A DNA stretch of 64,000 bases. Origin: Acanthosepion pharaonis (taxonomy: Eukaryota; Mollusca; Cephalopoda; Sepiida; Sepiidae). Below are positions 54,948-64,000 of this stretch, piece after piece. The DNA is taken from positions 2,121,001 through 2,185,000 of the forward strand of contig CAHIKZ030004725.1 of the NCBI GenBank assembly GCA_903632075.3. Reading direction: 5' to 3'. Position 1 is the stretch's first letter. Each line of letters opens with the position of its first letter. A model generated the notes under the pieces. It was given only the letters and a program-made list of their open reading frames with translations. It was not told where the DNA came from and searched no databases. Both the position numbers and the translations under genes were made by a program.

Positions 54948-55474
54948 TCATTAAAAACGACAGACAAGATACTACGGTAAAGCTTTTTATTTAAATTTTC
55001 TTGTGATTTTTAAAAAGAAAAAGTCAACTCTTAACAATATTAACTATGAACTAGGCCACAATGTGCTAACCGTGTTCGGAAAATAAAAACACCTCTATAA
55101 CACACTAAAGCATACACATAACACACACACTCGTTTAAACTGAAAAATAAAATCATCCTTGATAATGGCTAAAAGTAAAGTCGAAAGATCTCGGAACTAC
55201 AGAACATTTGAACAGTTTCTACAGTGTTTCAATATGATGTTTTGGTTTTGTACCAATTTGCTGTATTGGGCGAAACTACCTCTGGCACAGCATATTCCAT
55301 GTTCAATTTCTGTTTCTCTTATATTTACTTTCTTATAACTGATCCATACGCCGACATATCTGAAGTGTTTAATTAAGACACACACAAAAAAAATTAAAAA
55401 GCTTAACCGTATTACCTTGTCTTTCGTTTTTAATGAAACATGCATAAATGAAGGATTGCTGCTTAAATACACAC

Positions 55475-55524
<50 letters not shown>
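54906..55524. repeat. (TA)n-flanked inverted repeat element around a LINE fragment
   Basis: (TA)n at 54906-54944 is followed by GTTTCATTAAAAACGACAGA. The inverse, TCTTTCGTTTTTAATGAAAC, lies at 55421-55440, followed by GGATTGCTGCTTAAATACAC and (TA)n at 55476-55524. The arms share about 45 bp. Inside is a minus-strand LINE piece. The outer sequence is shared with 3545-3610. Confidence 0.7.
55215..55378 (-). pseudogene. LINE fragment (YVGVWIS family), copy 1
   Basis: Minus-strand translation IKHFRYVGVWISYKKVNIRE, then TEIEHGICCARGSFAQYSKL and VQNQNIIL. This matches the copy at 56.9-57.2 kb and corresponds to the region after the reverse transcriptase palm of a non-LTR retrotransposon. 5'- and 3'-truncated. 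Confidence 0.75.
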
Positions 55525-55528
<4 letters not shown>

Positions 55529-55570
55529 TTTATTTAAAAAATTATAACATAAATATGTGATAAAATCACT

Positions 55571-55614
55571 ACAAAAATAGCCATTTTGTTTCAACACATC
55601 CGGTGTCTTATCAA
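55571..55614 (-). ncRNA. hammerhead-like motif (weak)
   Basis: Minus strand: TTGATAA, G, stem ACAC/GTGT with CGGAT loop, T, GAAAC. An extra base on each side of helix II makes it the weakest of the set. Confidence 0.3.
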
Positions 55615-56061
55615 GTGATGATGTTGAATGTAAAATAAATGGTTTTAAAAGTTTCAAATTAATTAACGATCCTTCGCAAGGGGAAAACGTTGTTACAAAA
55701 GCTAGATTGACCAATCAAAATACAAGTATAGGAAAATTCAAAAAGCTTGATAACGAAGTCATGTGATAATAGCTATTCAGATCTTTAAAATACGGGTAAT
55801 ATTAAAAAAAGAATTTATTCTCACCAATAATTATTAAATTATATGATAAAATTTGATATTAAAATTAAAAGTAAAAATTACCAATTTTAAAATCCAAATT
55901 TAATCACTATTAAGTTTAAAATTATAAAATTGCTGAGGAGAAAAGAAGAAAAACATATGTTATTCAATTTATTTCTTCATTGAGATTACGTTAGAATAGA
56001 CGCTTATCTGTCATCCGGTCCTCTGACAATATGTAAACATTTTAATCCCAAGTGTGTGTGT

Positions 56062-56062
56062 G

Positions 56063-56102
<40 letters not shown>
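56062..56102. repeat. (TA)n microsatellite
   Basis: Preceded by a short (TG)n. Confidence 0.95.
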
Positions 56103-56105
<3 letters not shown>

Positions 56106-56639
56106 TCCGCATTGGCTGCCTAAGCGCGAAACTAGCATTCACGTTTTAATTGTTTTAGCAATTTATGTTTACGATCACATGCTTATGTATGTGTTATAGA
56201 CACATAAGCTAAGTATATCATATTGCCTACAAATTACATATTTGAAAAAAATAGCTCGTCTCAATATAAAAATTATGACGAACACTTGGAACACGATAAA
56301 ACTTTAATGAAAGTGAAATGACCAGCTAAACTTTAAACCGGATTCTAGAAAGTAGACTGTTAAAATGGCCTCAGAAATACATCGGTAAAACATTCCGAAA
56401 TTTAAGGAAAATAATGCATGAACCCGAGAATAACTTTGAACAATACGCTCAGTGCACAGGTCTGCCACCGAAACATTGGGGAAACAATGTGGAATAGGAA
56501 AAATTGAAATTAGTAAAATCTAATTTTTTTTAAAATGATAAAACTAACAAAAACAAAAAAAGTAAAAAACTAAAAAAAAAAAAAAAAAAAAAAATCCAGC
56601 GTTTATATGATTAACGTGAATCTCGTTCTGTCTCGCCAA

Positions 56640-56810
56640 TGGAGATTTGACTGAAATAAAATGGCCACCAATACATTTTATATGTAGTTGAAGGCATACA
56701 ATGGCGTTCGAAATATATTTAGTTGAAGCCATAAAATTGTGTTAAAAATATTTAAATTTCAGCATTAAATAATCCATAAAGGTGTTAATATGCCGCTAAA
56801 GAAAATCAAC
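56640..56810 (+). repeat. repeat shared with 43.9 kb, with family D-like tail
   Basis: AAAATGGCCACCAATACATT, TATATGTAGTTGAAGGCATA and TTAAATTTCAGCATTAAATA match 43.90-44.03 kb. The end, with AATATGCCGCTAAAG, recalls the SINE D tail at 2.2 kb. Confidence 0.55.
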
Positions 56811-56864
56811 CAACCAACTGATCAGAGAAGGATGACATTTGCTGAGTCCAATTTGCTCAAAGCC

Positions 56865-57250
56865 TTCTTTTTTTTAACCATTGATCCTAGAAAGCGGTTG
56901 TATACAGCTGACAGTTTAGATATTTCTGAGCGGGTTTGGCGCCATGCATGGCGTCCATATGAAAGTCTCGATCTGACGAAGCTATTTAAGAACGTTGACA
57001 TAACTCGAAATTTCAGACTGATGTTTTGGTTTTGTACCAATTTGCCGTATTGGGCGAAACTACCTTTGGCACAGCCTATTCCATGTTCCATTTCTGTTTC
57101 TCTTATATTTACTTTGTTATAACTGATCCACACGCCGACATATCTGAAGTGTTTAATATTTACTAATTCCACATCCCGAGTTTTCCAAAGTCTTATAAAA
57201 CCTGCGACAGAAATACCTTCACAGAAGTACTTCCCACATAATGGTAAGAT
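56865..57250 (-). pseudogene. LINE fragment (YVGVWIS family), longest copy
   Basis: The minus-strand frame (57391-56822) includes NIKHFRYVGVWISYNKVNIR, then ETEMEHGIGCAKGSFAQYGK, LVQNQNISL, FLNSFVRSRLSYGRHAWRQT and EISKLSAVYNRFLGSMVK. The last part is the post-palm region typical of non-LTR reverse transcriptases, with a conserved Tyr-Gly block before the zinc-finger end. The frame is open for 189 codons, but the N-terminal part after 57250 is not recognisable and the catalytic YADD box is missing. Confidence 0.8.
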
Positions 57251-57559
57251 ATTAGTGGCAATGGTGTCTTCATCTAGCTGCAGTGGTTTCCAAATGGTGC
57301 ATTGAGCCTCATAGGTTATCAGGTGAGGCGGAAGAGGATAGCAGGTGAGGCGGAAGAGGATAGCAGGTGAGGCGGGATGATTGAAAGACAATCAAAGATT
57401 TAGAAACAGTTTCAAAAACATTCAATTGCCAAAAATAAATATGATTTCAAAATTTGAAATATTATTATGAATTACTTGTAATTGGATACATGACTTCCAG
57501 TATAAATACTTATAAATAATTATTGACCGATTTTATCATTGGGATATTTTTGCATTATA

Positions 57560-58168
57560 TCACTTATTTTACCATAAAAATGCACTGAAAATAGTTTACT
57601 CATAATGATGCAAAGAATTTGATTTTACCATAAGAATGCATTGAAAATAGTTTTACAATGAAAATACATTGGAAATGATTTCACAATGTAAATGTATTGA
57701 AATTGATTTTACAATGAAAATGCATTGGAAATGATTTTACTATAAATAGCATTAAAAATAGTTTTACAATAAAAATGATTTGGAAATGATTTTACTATAA
57801 AAAAGCATTGAAAATGATTTTACAATGAAAATTGAAGGCATTGGAAATGATTTTACGATGAAAATGCATTGAAAATGATTTTACAATGAAAATGTATTGA
57901 ACATAATTTTACAATGAAAATGCATTGAAAATGATTTTACAATGAAAATGTATTGAACATAATTTTACAATGAAAATGCATTGAAAATGATTTTACAATG
58001 TAAATCTATTGAAAATGATTTTACAATGAAAATGCAATGGAAATAATTTTACTATGAAAATGTATTGGAAATAATTTTACAATGGAAATGTATTGGAAAT
58101 GATGTTACAATGAAAATGCAATGGAAATGACTTTACTATAAAAATGCATTGGAAATGATTTTAATATA
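57560..58168 (+). repeat. 28-bp minisatellite array, forward orientation
   Basis: About 21 units of consensus TTTTACAATGAAAATGCATT plus GAAAATGA (28 bp), with C/T and length variants. The same unit occurs in reverse orientation at 60.59-61.81 kb. No ORF of note. Confidence 0.9.
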
Positions 58169-58174
58169 TAAGTT

Positions 58175-58620
58175 TGGGGCCGCTGAGCTGATGTCTTAAC
58201 ATTATGAGGGAATTATTTTTGCAGCACACTATATATACATCATCATATGTGTGCGTGTGTTTGGTAGACAGAGGAATCAACGTCTAATGTTATGACATTT
58301 CCACATCTGTCATTTCACATTTGATTGGCGGATGGTCAAAAAATGACAATTCTAAAACGCTGAAATCGGAATATTTCCCCCGGATTCATCTTCAATGGAA
58401 CTTTATTTTTTTCAACGGATCCTTCTGCATTCTTGGATATGCAGAAATGTGCACTCTAGATGCCTTTCGTGACTTTGTCGATTTCTTGCACCTGCCGCAA
58501 TTCTTTTACTTCATAGAGCAGTGGACTTGCGATCGAAAGGTATTATACATTGTGGGTAAGGCTTAATGTCCTCGAACGACTGAACGGTAAGAGCATATAC
58601 TTAACTCATCGTCTGATTGG
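58175..58620. other. unassigned sequence
   Basis: An 81-codon plus-strand frame at 58321-58566 has no recognised domain. No repeat known from elsewhere in the window. Confidence 0.3.
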
Positions 58621-58621
<1 letters not shown>

Positions 58622-58659
<38 letters not shown>

Positions 58660-59172
58660 ATACCTCTCTTTTTCACCCACTCAATTTATCTCTTCCTCTG
58701 TCTCTTTTTCTTTCTTTCAACCTCTCTTTTTCTTCCCATCTCCCTTTTTCGCCTGTCTTTCTTTCTTGTCATTTCTCTCGTTCGTTATTACTCTTTTCCT
58801 CCCCTCCACTCTTTTCTCTCTCTCTCTCTTACCTATTGCTTTCTCTATCTTTATTCTACTCTCTCTCATTTTCACACTCTTTCAATCTATCTTTATTCCT
58901 CTCTACCGTCCTCTTCCTTTTTATCTCCTTCTCACTCCCAGCTTTTTTCAATATATCTTCCTCTCCTTCCCCCATCTCTATCCATGTATATTTTCCCTTT
59001 TTTTCCCTCTCTCTCTCTTTTCCTATCTCTTAATTTCTCTATTCCTCTATTAATCTCCTTCTCTCTCTTATTTCCTTCTCCCTCCATCTCCTTTACTCTC
59101 TCCCTCTTCTTTCTTGCTTTCTTTATCTCTCTCTTCCACTCTTTCTCTTCTTCCTTTCTCGCTCTTTATTGC
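58622..59172 (+). repeat. polypyrimidine tract, (CT)-rich
   Basis: About 550 bp of C/T-rich DNA, starting with pure (CT)n. Ser/Leu/Phe-rich frames of 138 and 167 codons are compositional. Confidence 0.9.
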
Positions 59173-59334
59173 TTGTTTATTAAATAATTGCTTATGAAAC
59201 GCTGGCGTTAATAGTCAGTAAACATCCCGAATGTTGAATGCTGATTTTCAATTGAGGCTTTCCTTACTTTGAAAAATCGACGCTATACAATCTTCTGTCG
59301 CCAACTAGCCTAAACCTGCTACCTAAGTCTCGAT

Positions 59335-59582
59335 CTGATTCAGTCAGTTAATACGTGATACACACTTGAACGAACATGTCTCTTTCCATTCATAACTGAC
59401 TAGGCAGACGATTTTCCTGCAGTAGGTTGGCGTTTCTTTATCAGCCAACGCTATAGGATCCAGTTTCCCCTGTTATTCAACCCATAGATGGGGGAGAAGA
59501 GATGGATTCATATCTTTTTCTATGAGATTTGCGCGGGAATGAATGTAAAGAACTCAACTTGAATTCGAACTCAGCTCTTCAA
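59335..59582 (-). repeat. SINE family E copy with the 9-kb companion module
   Basis: TCAGTCAGTTAATACGTGAT and CATAACTGACTAGGCAGACG match the inverted module at 9.41-9.48 kb. The SINE body follows (CAACCCATAGATGGGGGAGA, GGATTCATATC, AACTTGAATTCGAACTCAGC). Module and SINE therefore travel together. Confidence 0.7.
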
Positions 59583-59589
59583 ATTACAG

Positions 59590-60585
59590 TTACTTACATA
59601 TAAAATATTTTTTTTTAGAAAATTCGGCCATCGACATCGGAATGAAAAACCTCAAAGTAAAGGTCGATATATAAATGTTTATGTTACACTCAGTTTATAT
59701 AACGTCTATGTTCACACAAAATTTTCTGGTAATTTGTGACAAAACCTCCCGCCTTGCGTGGCGTGAAATGATTAAAAAAATCTCTCATTTACATAAATTC
59801 ATAGCATCATTATTCCTGCCATCAAATTATATTCCTTGGGTTTCTGTAACTTTAAATCGTTTTCAGCAAAACTGTTTATTCCATCACGCAAGAACTGTTC
59901 TGGTTTTGACTTGGTGGACTTTTTTCGAGGAATTTTGAGATTTTTTCAAATTCTTGGACATATTGTCAAAACAAAGAATGAAAATGCGTTATACAAGTAT
60001 CCAATGATAATGGCGGTATTAGCCATTTCCGTACAGGAAATTTCTCCATTCACTGTCTTCACAATCTTTTTGCTACAGCAGTTTCGTTTTCAGTAAATTA
60101 GACTTCCCAAGTCCACTAACTGTTATAGCTCTTTTTTAATATCGATGAGAGTTTTCCTTCCCATCATTTTCTCTATGGTAGTGTGGAAAGCTCACAAAAT
60201 GATTATATTATTTTTTTCTTCCGTTCTCCCATTTTTATTACTGTTACTGTTGGAAGTGTTCAAATGATGGAGTTTTTGTTATTTAGTAATATTGGTTTCT
60301 GATTTTGTAGTTCCTGTGTCTTATGAAGGATTGTCTTCTTAAAGAGTTCATAGAAAATCATGTAATAAAGATATATTGTGTTGTTTATTTTAACAAAACG
60401 AGTGAATCTTTATTTCCCATCTGATATCCAACCCAAAATAACCCCTGACTTCATATAGCATAAGGATGACTAAAACTATTTGGCCTCAGAAATGAGTTGG
60501 ATGTTCATTAGGTCTATCCTTGTGCCAGACTAATATCAGCTTAGTGAGTAATCTTTTCAGCCGAAAATCAGGGAAGAGTGTGAAC
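59590..60585. other. unassigned sequence
   Basis: Overlapping plus-strand frames of 86-87 codons (59675-59938 and 59836-60096) have no recognised domain. No repeat match inside the window. Confidence 0.35.
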
Positions 60586-60589
60586 AATG

Positions 60590-61808
60590 CATTTTTATAT
60601 TAAAATCATTTCCAATAAATTTTCATAGGCAATGTATTCTTATGGTAAAAATCATTTTCAATGCATTCTTATGGTAACATCATTTCAATGCATTTTCATA
60701 GTAAAATCATTTCCAAAGTATTTTTATAGTAAAGTCATATCTCATGCATTTTTATAGTAAAATAAATTTCCAATGCATTTTTATATAAAATCATTTCCAA
60801 TTAAACTTCGCAGTAAAATCTTTTCCAATTCAATTTTGTATTAAAATGATTCCCAATGCACTTTCATAGTAAAATCTTTTCCATTGCATTTTCAAAGTAA
60901 AATTTTTTTACAGTGTAATTTCATAGTAAAAATTATATCCAATGGATTTTCGTAGGAAAATAATTTGCAAAGCATTTTCATAGTAAAATAATTTCCAATG
61001 CATTTTCATTGTAAATTAATTTGCAAAGCATTTTCATAGTAAATTAATTTCCAATGCATTTTCATAGTAAAATAATTTGCAAAGCATTTTCATAGTAAAA
61101 TAATTTCCAATGCATTTTCATTGTAAATTAATTTGCAAAGCATTTTCATAGTAAATTAATTTCCAATGCATTTTCATAGTAAAATAATTTGCAAAGCATT
61201 TTCATAGTAAAATAATTTCCAATGCATTTTCGTAGTAAAATAATTTTCTATGCGTTTTCACAGTAAAATTATTCACAATGTACTTTTTATAGTAAAATCA
61301 TTTTCCTTGTCTTTTAATAGTAACATATTTTCCTATGTATTGTTATAGTAAAATGATTTGCAATGCATTTTCACAAAAATCATTTCCAAACATTTACATT
61401 TAAAATGATTTCCAGTGCATTTGTATAGTAAAAATCATTTCTAATGCATTTTCATGGCTAAATCATTTGTATTGCATTTCATTGTAAACTGATTTTCAAT
61501 GCATTTTCCTGGTAAAATAATATTCAATGCATTTTCCTGGTAAAATAATATTCAATGCATTCTTAAGGTAAAATCATTTCCAATGCTTTTCATAGTAAAA
61601 TTATTTCAAATGCATTTTTCTAGTAAAATCAATTTCAATGCATTTTCATAGTAAAATGATTTCCAATACCTTTTCAGAGTAATATCATTTGCTATGAATT
61701 TTTATAGTAAAATGATTTACAAAGCATTTTCATAGTCAAATGATTTTCAATGCATTTTTATAGTAAAAATAATTTTCAATGCATTTTCATAGTAAAACAA
61801 TTTACATT
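60590..61808 (-). repeat. 28-bp minisatellite array, reverse orientation, with 112-bp higher-order unit
   Basis: About 43 units of CATAGTAAAATAATTTCCAA plus TGCATTTT (28 bp), the reverse complement of the 57.6-kb unit. Between 60963 and 61186 two 112-bp blocks (four units each) are identical, marked by alternating TTTGCAAAGCATT and TTTCCAATGCATT and by CATTGTAAATTA. This local higher-order repeat shows a recent block duplication in an older, diverged array. Confidence 0.9.
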
Positions 61809-62099
61809 GGTAATAGTGAGACTAGCCGTTTCAAATTAGGAAACATTTCTTATTCAAATTATGTCGCTGTTCACTGAAATTTATAAAAACCGTTTTTTTT
61901 TAATTCCACTAACTGTTATAGCTCTTTCTAATATTAATGAAAGTTTCCTTTCAATCCTTTCGTTATTTGTTGCATACAGATAACAAGAGATTGATTTCTT
62001 TTTCTACAGTATTTCTATCCCTATCCAGTAGATCTGCATCCAGTATCAACTCTGTTTTATTCTATCTTTCCCAAATAAAGTTTCCTAGATTGATTTGTT

Positions 62100-62335
62100 T
62101 TTACAGCTTGTAGGTTATTTAAAGCCAGAAAATAGTTTTAGATTGTAAGAATTTTTTTTCTTTTGGAAATAATAAAGTTTTAGTGATACAAGTCTTACTA
62201 ATTAACCTCTAGTTGGGGTAGAAGAAATGGATTCGTACCTTTCCTGATCGTAAGTGAATATAACGAACCCAACTGGAATTAAAACTCGGCTCTCCGGTTA
62301 ACAATTTCGAGCCATTACACCACCCGCACATCCAA
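62100..62335 (-). repeat. tRNA-derived SINE, family D, third copy
   Basis: Minus strand: head GGTGGTGTAATGGCTCGAAA, then GGAGAGCCGAGTTTTAATTC (B-box region). The body has TTCACTTACGATCAGGAAAG and GGTACGAATCC, then the tail with ATTTTCTGGCTTTAAATAAC. Best evidence for the family's 5' end (near 62335). Confidence 0.75.
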
Positions 62336-62361
62336 GTTTACAGCACCTGGTAAGTGGACAC

Positions 62362-62670
62362 CCTGCAGAGCATGTGTTTAATGAGGAAGTTTTAAGGAAA
62401 ATTAGAAAGAAAAGGACGCTTATACTTAGAATCAGAAAGAGACGCTTGAAAATTCTTGGACACGTAATGAAAAAAGAAAGCTTGGAGAATTTGAGACTCA
62501 CATGGCATATTGAAGATAAGAGGGAAAGAGGAAAACAGCGAATAATCTACTTAAAGAACTTGTTTAAATGAATGTCAGAAGAGGGAGGGGAAGCAATAAT
62601 AAAATGATTTTTGCCAACAGCTACAAAGGACAGGGGGTTGTGGAGAGTTATGATAATTATTAAGATGTTA
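62362..62670 (+). pseudogene. LINE C-terminal fragment (YADDT family)
   Basis: Reads HVFNEEVLRKIRKKRTLILR, then KRRLKILGHVMKKESLENLR, HIEDKRERGKQRIIYLKNLF and, after a stop and frame change, TATKDRGLWRVMI. The clearest copy of this C-terminus in the window. 5'-truncated. Confidence 0.8.
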
Positions 62671-62679
62671 GTGCCTCTG

Positions 62680-63160
62680 GGAGAACTGGTTTATATTTTC
62701 CAAGGGCATTATTGTGATAGTGGGATGCCTAGATCAGAATTCGATCTTGGTTCACAAATTTCATTTTCCGAATTACTTTTTTTTACGATTTTTCACATTA
62801 TACAAAGCCCAAAAGACACTCAAGGCAGTTGGTTACTGAATAAAGTTGTTGGAAGTGCGTAAAGAGAGGAGTCAGTTCCACAAAGTAATATTTCTGGGGA
62901 AGAAAGGAAGAAGCATGGATTGCCGCTGTGTACCTGGTTGGAGACTTTCTTGCTGTAGATGACTGAACTGGTGGAACCAATGGATTTAATTCATCAGACC
63001 AATGGCATTACCAATTGAGTAGCAAAAGGCTAGCAAGTTTTGTTTCTGGGAAATGCGTTGAAAGGCAGAAATTAATTCATCACCTACAAGGTAATGTAAT
63101 TTCAGTCAAGAAATCCTGCTCAAAATCTTCCTGACTAGGATATTCCATTCTACTCTATTA
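62680..63160. other. unassigned sequence
   Basis: No gene or repeat recognised. ORFs are short. Confidence 0.3.
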
Positions 63161-63166
63161 CGTCAC

Positions 63167-63167
<1 letters not shown>

Positions 63168-63209
<42 letters not shown>

Positions 63210-63556
63210 CTTTTCCGTATATATATTTCCCTTTTTTCTTTCTTTCTTAATATTTCCTTTTATTTCATATTTTCTCTTCTTTTTTCTTTCTTTCTTAATA
63301 TTTCCCTTTCTTTCATATTTCTTCTACTTTTTTTCTTTCTTTCGTGACATTTTCTCTTCTTTTTTCTTCTAATTCTTAATATTTCCCATTCTTTCTTTTT
63401 TCTTTCGTTCGTAAGATTTTACCTTCTTTCTTTCTTAATATTTAACTTTCTTTCGTAATGAGTTCCTTTTTTCTTTCTTTTTATTTCCCTTTCTTTCTTT
63501 CTTTTTTCTTATTTAAATATTTCCCTTTCTTTCTTTATTTCTTTCTTTCTTTCGCT
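63168..63556 (+). repeat. (TTTC)n-rich polypyrimidine tract
   Basis: Pure (CTTT)n at 63168-63210, then degenerate TTTC/TTTA units to about 63556. Confidence 0.9.
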
Positions 63557-63559
63557 CGA

Positions 63560-63790
63560 GGCCGTTTTTAATCATTGATCTGAGAAAGCGGTTTTATACA
63601 GCTGACAATTTAGACATTTCTGGACGAATTTTGCCCTATACACGACATCATTAATATGAAAATATCGATCTGCCGAGTCGATTTAAGACTCTTGTTTTTA
63701 GATTAATGTTTTGGTTTAGTAGTAACTTGCAGTGATGTGCAAAACTACCACACTCTGTTCTATATTCTTTCCCCCCCATTTATCTCGATA
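63560..63790 (-). pseudogene. LINE fragment (YVGVWIS family), decayed third copy
   Basis: GAAAGCGGTTTTATACAGCT, TTTAGACATTTCTG and ATTAATGTTTTGGTTT match 56.88-57.03 kb. Frame destroyed by indels. Confidence 0.65.
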
Positions 63791-64000
63791 CAATCCTCAA
63801 CCTTTAAGGGATTTATAATTTTCAGGTGGAAGAAAGAAAGAGGGCGAAATTCAAAGAGAAAGAGAGAAATAAAGACTGAAGTGCGTTAATTGTTCTTTTC
63901 TAGAATTTCAGTCCAATTCTCTAAGCTTTGATCAAATCCCGAAAGTTCACAAAAATGCTCTTAAAAGATGTATTTTTCCCGATCTGTTTGTCAAGAGAAA

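Noticed and set aside
59675..60096. Two overlapping 86-87 codon ORFs as exons
   Set aside because: No recognised domain; overlapping frames cannot both be real and neither has clear support.

Overview
This window looks like an intergenic or intronic piece of a large, AT-rich, repeat-saturated animal genome. A mollusc is most likely, probably an octopus-like cephalopod. That placement is inference, based on the mix of tRNA-derived SINEs, decayed LINE fragments, mariner/Tc1 relics and very abundant (TA)n, (CA)n and (CTAT)n microsatellites; no species-diagnostic gene is present. I found no convincing host protein-coding exon, rRNA gene or functional tRNA gene. The long open frames come from tandem repeats (TA/CA/CT/GA tracts, a 17-bp minisatellite, a 107-bp satellite, polypyrimidine tracts) or are fragments of dead transposons.

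Layout. 0-9 kb: short tandem duplications, SINEs, a cluster of foldback repeats around (TA)n, a 17-bp minisatellite, a Tc1 fragment and LINE fragments in opposed orientation. 9-16 kb: a SINE foldback, the first hammerhead-type SINE, a jockey/CR1-like LINE end, a mariner/Tc fragment, a tRNA-like foldback element, a perfect palindrome and a 0.7-kb compound microsatellite. 16-24 kb: LINE remains split by a 273-bp mobile repeat with a 7-bp target duplication, then a diverged ~185-bp satellite (19.4-21.1 kb). 24-30 kb: inverted full-length SINEs and three LTR-like repeats with TATA boxes. 30-37 kb: a tRNA-bearing foldback, a SINE with an intact hammerhead core, mariner relics and several foldbacks. 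37-47 kb: a 107-bp satellite array that is the expanded tail of a tRNA-like foldback element, with three sister copies of the element elsewhere in the window. 47-64 kb: a 0.4-kb repeat present three times (one copy split by the tRNA foldback), more LINE ends, two oppositely oriented 28-bp minisatellite arrays and polypyrimidine tracts.

Two signals stand out. First, a tRNA-derived SINE (best copy at 31.4-31.6 kb) contains a sequence with every conserved position of a hammerhead ribozyme and all three helices. Three other copies show different stages of decay. Second, at least ten other sites, mostly at the apex or ends of foldback repeats, carry a related layout: YTGANRA, one extra base, helix II, GAAA, then usually a short palindrome, often enclosed by a complementary outer stem. 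In one foldback family this motif sits in the terminal inverted repeat next to a tail sequence that has grown in place into a ~3-kb satellite. The window may therefore record how foldback elements with RNA polymerase III-type promoters and ribozyme-like ends seed satellite DNA.
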